From Brachybacterium aquaticum (GTDB lineage: Bacteria; Actinomycetota; Actinomycetes; Actinomycetales; Dermabacteraceae), in assembly GCF_014204755.1 (NCBI RefSeq), contig NZ_JACHLZ010000001.1:1612001-1676000 (forward strand): a DNA stretch of 64,000 bases, written 5' to 3'. Both the position numbers and the translations under genes were made by a program. Positions within the stretch are counted from its first letter, which is position 1; the number at the start of each line of letters is the position of its first letter. Positions 61,548 through 64,000 of the stretch are shown here, piece after piece. The notes under the pieces were generated by a model that saw only the letters and a list, made by a program, of their open reading frames with translations, was not told where the DNA came from and did not search any database.

Positions 61548-63119
61548 TCAGAGCGGGGTCATGCGCAGCGTGGCCACCCGGGCCGGTCCGCCGTCGGCGT
61601 AGAGGGCGACCCCCTCGTCCCCCTCGCGGAAGTAGACCTGCTGCGAGAGCACGACGTGCCCTTCGTTCACGAAGACCTCGACGCTCTGACGGTCCACGAA
61701 CACCTGCAGCCGCACGCTGCGCGCGGCCGGGTCCTGCGGGGCGCGGGACTCCCGGAACTCCCCGAAGGAGCACTCCTCGCGATCCGCCGGGCCGCGGTCC
61801 AGGTAGACGTAATCGCGGTGGACCCCGATGTTCACGCGCCGGGTGCCGTCGGCGCTGCAGCCGACGGAGACGCCCACGTTCGTCGCCTCGTCCCAGCTCA
61901 TCTCGATCTCGAGCAGGTAGGCCGTACCGGCGAGCTCGGGCACCGGCGTCACGCCCGTGACGTCGCGCGCGGAGAGCACGACCGCCTCCCCTCCCCCGGC
62001 CGCGATCGCGGGGAGCGGGGTGCTCACGAGCGCGTACCGGCCGTCCGCCTCGCGGCGCAGCCGGAGCTCGCGCACGATCGAGGCCTGGCCGTTGTAGCCG
62101 TCGCTCGCGGAGGTCGGGACCTCGCGCTTGGCGTACTTCCAGTTGTTCATCCAGGCGATCGCCCGCCGCACGCCGAGTGGGTCCTGCTCATCGGGCCAGG
62201 TCACGGCGGAGTACCAGTCGTAGCCGTGGTCGAGCCACTGCGGCGTGCGCGACGCCGGCGTGAACAGCTCGCCGTCCCAGTCCCCGACCCAGTAGGCGAA
62301 GGTCATGGGCTCGCCGGCGGCATGGCCGTCCATGCTGCCGCCGATGACCCAGTGGACGGTGCCGTCATCGGCGCGCATGCGGAACAGGTCGGGGCACTCG
62401 ATGCCGCCGAGGTCCGTGTCGGTCGCGGGATCGACGAGGTAGTCGAAGTTGCGGCGCAGCTGCCACGCGTGGAGATCCGTGCTCGTGTACATCGCGGCAT
62501 AGCGCTGCCGGCCGATCACGCACACCCACTCCTGGCGGTCGGGGTCCCACTCGACCTTCGGGTCGCGGAACCAGGCGGCGTTCTCGAGCTCCTGCGGGTT
62601 CTCGGCGGTCTCCGCGTCGACGTTGGGGATGACCGGCTCCGCCTCGCGCGTGAAGCTGCGCCCGCCGTCGACGGACCGGTAGAGGTACTGCTGCTGCCGG
62701 CCGACCTCCCCCTCGGGCAGGCGGGTGGCGAGCGCGATCACGGCGCCGTCGCCGTACCCGGCGCCGCCATCCGCGTCGACGACCGCGGAGCCGCTCCACA
62801 CCGGCTCGACCCCTTCGATCGGGAGCACGGGGCCGTGATGCTCGAAGGTGACGCCGTCCCGTGTCGTGGCGAGGTCCCAGCCGCCGGGCCCCGCGGTCTC
62901 CGCGGCATGGAGGTGGTAAACGAGGGTCTCCCCGTCCACCACGATCGGCCGCTGCACGTCGCACAGCCAGCCGGATGACGGGGTGAGGTGATAGACCGCG
63001 CGGAGCGATCCGTCGCCGGCAGCCCGCGCGGCTCCCCCGGTCCCGGCGGCTCCGGCGGCGATCACGGTCCCGATCCCGGCGGCTCGCAGCAGCCCTCGGC
63101 GTGAGAGGTCATGGGTCAT
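61548..63119 (-). CDS. Exported GH32 enzyme, levanase/levan fructotransferase-like
   Basis: A secreted fructan-cleaving enzyme of 523 residues. THDLSRRGLLRAAG is a Tat signal with Ala-rich h-region, cleavage near AARA-AG. The nucleophile block is SSGWLCDVQRP in place of WMNDPNG, the stabiliser ENAAWFRDPKVEWD and the acid/base GGIECPDLF; the C-terminal beta-sandwich is present. The WLCDxQRP variant and NWKY with DGYNGQASIVRELRLR recall Arthrobacter levan fructotransferases from memory, which release difructose anhydride IV; a levanase or inulinase is the alternative. GAGGAGGAG precedes the ATG. Confidence 0.85.
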   Translation of the reverse strand: MTHDLSRRGLLRAAGIGTVIAAGAAGTGGAARAAGDGSLRAVYHLTPSSGWLCDVQRPIVVDGETLVYHLHAAETAGPGGWDLATTRDGVTFEHHGPVLPIEGVEPVWSGSAVVDADGGAGYGDGAVIALATRLPEGEVGRQQQYLYRSVDGGRSFTREAEPVIPNVDAETAENPQELENAAWFRDPKVEWDPDRQEWVCVIGRQRYAAMYTSTDLHAWQLRRNFDYLVDPATDTDLGGIECPDLFRMRADDGTVHWVIGGSMDGHAAGEPMTFAYWVGDWDGELFTPASRTPQWLDHGYDWYSAVTWPDEQDPLGVRRAIAWMNNWKYAKREVPTSASDGYNGQASIVRELRLRREADGRYALVSTPLPAIAAGGGEAVVLSARDVTGVTPVPELAGTAYLLEIEMSWDEATNVGVSVGCSADGTRRVNIGVHRDYVYLDRGPADREECSFGEFRESRAPQDPAARSVRLQVFVDRQSVEVFVNEGHVVLSQQVYFREGDEGVALYADGGPARVATLRMTPL

Positions 63120-63191
63120 GTCTACTCCTCCTCGAGTACGACGGCCGGCGCCCTGTTCGCCCCGCGCCTCGGTGCGCGTGGGCTCCACAAC

Positions 63192-63209
63192 CGATCAATC
63201 GATTGATCG
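63192..63209. promoter_or_regulatory. Palindromic operator upstream of the exported GH32 gene
   Basis: CGATCAATCGATTGATCG is a perfect 18-bp palindrome with a LacI-like AATCGATT core. A TAGGGT -10 on the minus strand (63229-63224) places it at the transcription start, 73 bp before the ATG. It differs from the two operators at 61313 and 61376. Confidence 0.7.
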
Positions 63210-63291
63210 CCAGCTCGGCGCCGACCCTACGCATCCGGCGGCGCGGAGGGAAGAGGAAGAAAGGGGAAAGGCCCGGCATCGCGCACACGAA

Positions 63292-63317
63292 GGGCCCCGA
63301 TCCGAAGACCGGGGCCC
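63292..63317 (-). terminator. Terminator of the tRNA cluster
   Basis: GGGCCCCG (63292-63299) pairs with 63310-63317, with CGAA in the loop, 11 bp past the last tRNA. Confidence 0.8.
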
Positions 63318-63327
63318 GTGCTCTCGG

Positions 63328-63399
63328 TGGGCGATACTGGGTTCGAACCAGTGACCTCTTCCGTGTCAGGGAAGCGCGCTACCGCTGCGCCAATCGCCC
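63328..63399 (-). tRNA. tRNA-Val (anticodon GAC)
   Basis: Full cloverleaf: acceptor GGGCGAT/ATCGCCC, D loop with AGCGGTAG, anticodon loop CTGACAC, T arm with GGTTCGAACC. CCA is not encoded. Confidence 0.95.
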
Positions 63400-63420
63400 G
63401 GGCGGCACCCTGGGGTGCCG

Positions 63421-63494
63421 TGGAGGTGGGTACGGGATTCGAACCCGTGTACACGGCTTTGCAGGCCGTTGCCTGACCACTCGGCCAACCCACC
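63421..63494 (-). tRNA. tRNA-Cys (anticodon GCA)
   Basis: Acceptor GGTGGGT/ACCCACC, anticodon loop CTGCAAA, T loop GTTCGAATC. The 3' CCA is encoded (63421-63423). Confidence 0.95.
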
Positions 63495-63496
63495 GG

Positions 63497-63549
63497 ATGA
63501 TGCGTGCGCATCATACGGAACAGCGCCCCCGACGTGATGTCGGGAGCGC
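63497..63549 (-). other. Two hairpins in the tRNA-Gly/tRNA-Cys spacer
   Basis: ATGATGCG-TG-CGCATCAT (63497-63514) and an 11-bp stem with one mismatch (63523-63549) lie between the two tRNAs and are probable processing structures or partial terminators. Confidence 0.55.
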
Positions 63550-63560
63550 CGCTCCCCGGG

Positions 63561-63633
63561 AGCGGACAACCGGACTCGAACCGGCGACCCTCACCTTGGC
63601 AAGGTGATGCTCTACCAACTGAGCTATGTCCGC
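63561..63633 (-). tRNA. tRNA-Gly (anticodon GCC)
   Basis: Acceptor GCGGACA/TGTCCGC, D loop AGTTGGTAG, anticodon loop TTGCCAA, T loop GTTCGAGTC. CCA is not encoded. Confidence 0.95.
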
Positions 63634-63659
63634 AGGACAGGGATCCGAAGATCCTGCCG

Positions 63660-63731
63660 TGGGCGATACTGGGATCGAACCAGTGACCTCTTCCGTGTGA
63701 AGGAAGCGCGCTACCCCTGCGCCAATCGCCC
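63660..63731 (-). tRNA. tRNA-Val (anticodon CAC)
   Basis: Same body as the GAC isoacceptor but anticodon loop TTCACAC, AGGGGTAG in the D loop and GGTTCGATCC in the T arm. CCA is not encoded. Confidence 0.94.
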
Positions 63732-63768
63732 TGGGGGTGATGTCCGCTCTCTCGATCGGACTCGAAGA

Positions 63769-63774
63769 AGCTTA
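63769..63774 (-). promoter_or_regulatory. -10 element of the tRNA cluster
   Basis: TAAGCT on the minus strand, about 38 bp before the first tRNA, sits in a locally A+T-richer stretch. No clear -35 box. Confidence 0.45.
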
Positions 63775-64000
63775 CATGGTCCGATGGGGTGCTCGCGCCC
63801 TGAGCGGGTGTGACCTGCATCCCCCTCGCCTTCCGAGGGGTGCCGCAGCCCCGCGCCCGCCCGGACACCCCTGGATCCGCGCAGGCCCCCACACTTACCG
63901 GAAGCCCCCGACGCCGGACATCCGGACCCGAGCTCCGCGACCGCTCCCGCCACCACCACCGCGCCGGCACCTGAATCGTGCGCCCGAGTCGTCCACCCTC
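63775..64000. other. Right-end intergenic sequence
   Basis: No gene is supported. A hairpin CCCCTCG/CGAGGGG (63822-63840) could be the terminator of a gene beyond the window. Confidence 0.4.

Noticed and set aside
63328-63731. tRNA cluster as a mobile-element attachment site
   Set aside because: No integrase and no duplicated tRNA 3' end beside the sugar island; the two valine tRNAs are both complete and differ in anticodon.
63227-63970. A 247-codon minus-strand frame
   Set aside because: It runs through four complete tRNA genes.
1-64000. CRISPR arrays, insertion sequences, rRNA genes
   Set aside because: The repeats found are contiguous tandem units without spacers, and no transposase, cas gene or rRNA signature is visible.

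Overview
The window is high-GC chromosomal DNA of an actinobacterium. Gene order, GTG starts, leaderless promoters and an aa3/bcc respiratory set point to Micrococcales, and protein style suggests Dermabacteraceae/Brachybacterium. That genus assignment is inference; no 16S rRNA is present. Almost all of it is dense housekeeping sequence, with one clear accessory block at the right end.

1-30.8 kb: the 5' part of the principal sigma factor gene (truncated by the window edge), a Usp protein, metX, and then a block whose order and strands match, from memory, Mycobacterium tuberculosis Rv2173-Rv2204: polyprenyl synthase, Rv2175c-like DNA-binding protein, PASTA kinase pknL, class II DAHP synthase, PlsC acyltransferase, acyl-CoA ligase, DnaQ/GIY-YIG nuclease, trpD, ctaE-qcrC-qcrA-qcrB, ctaF/ctaD/ctaC and an ErpA-type Fe-S carrier. 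The respiratory genes together encode the cytochrome bcc-aa3 supercomplex. A 1.4-kb poorly coding stretch separates qcrB from ctaF.

30.8-54.3 kb: a second conserved block resembling Rv2572c-Rv2614c: aspS, DEAD-box helicase, thioredoxin, hisS, DUF349 protein, relA, apt, secF-secD-yajC, ruvB-ruvA-ruvC, yebC, a PrsW-like protease, a HIT (Ap4A phosphorylase-like) protein and thrS. The pgsA/pimA genes usual between the HIT gene and yebC are absent here.

54.3-63.2 kb: an inserted sugar-utilisation island on the minus strand: two paralogous LacI repressors, a lipoprotein solute-binding protein, two permeases, a cytoplasmic clan GH-J hydrolase and a Tat-exported GH32 enzyme resembling levanase/levan fructotransferase. 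Two LacI-type operators flank the operon promoter and a different palindrome precedes the exported enzyme. The island's left edge cuts off the 5' end of another gene (54651 onward). 63.3-63.8 kb holds four tRNA genes (Val-CAC, Gly-GCC, Cys-GCA, Val-GAC).

Patterns that go beyond gene calls: (i) many genes are followed by short tandem repeats that include the stop codon, with periods of 8-18 bp; (ii) at least eight genes have a -10 hexamer ending 6-7 nt before the start codon, so their mRNAs are probably leaderless; (iii) 15-bp minisatellites encode pentapeptide repeats at protein termini; (iv) a SigR/SigH-type promoter precedes thioredoxin and an SOS box precedes ruvAB; (v) an in-frame amber codon interrupts a small Lrp/AsnC-like gene.
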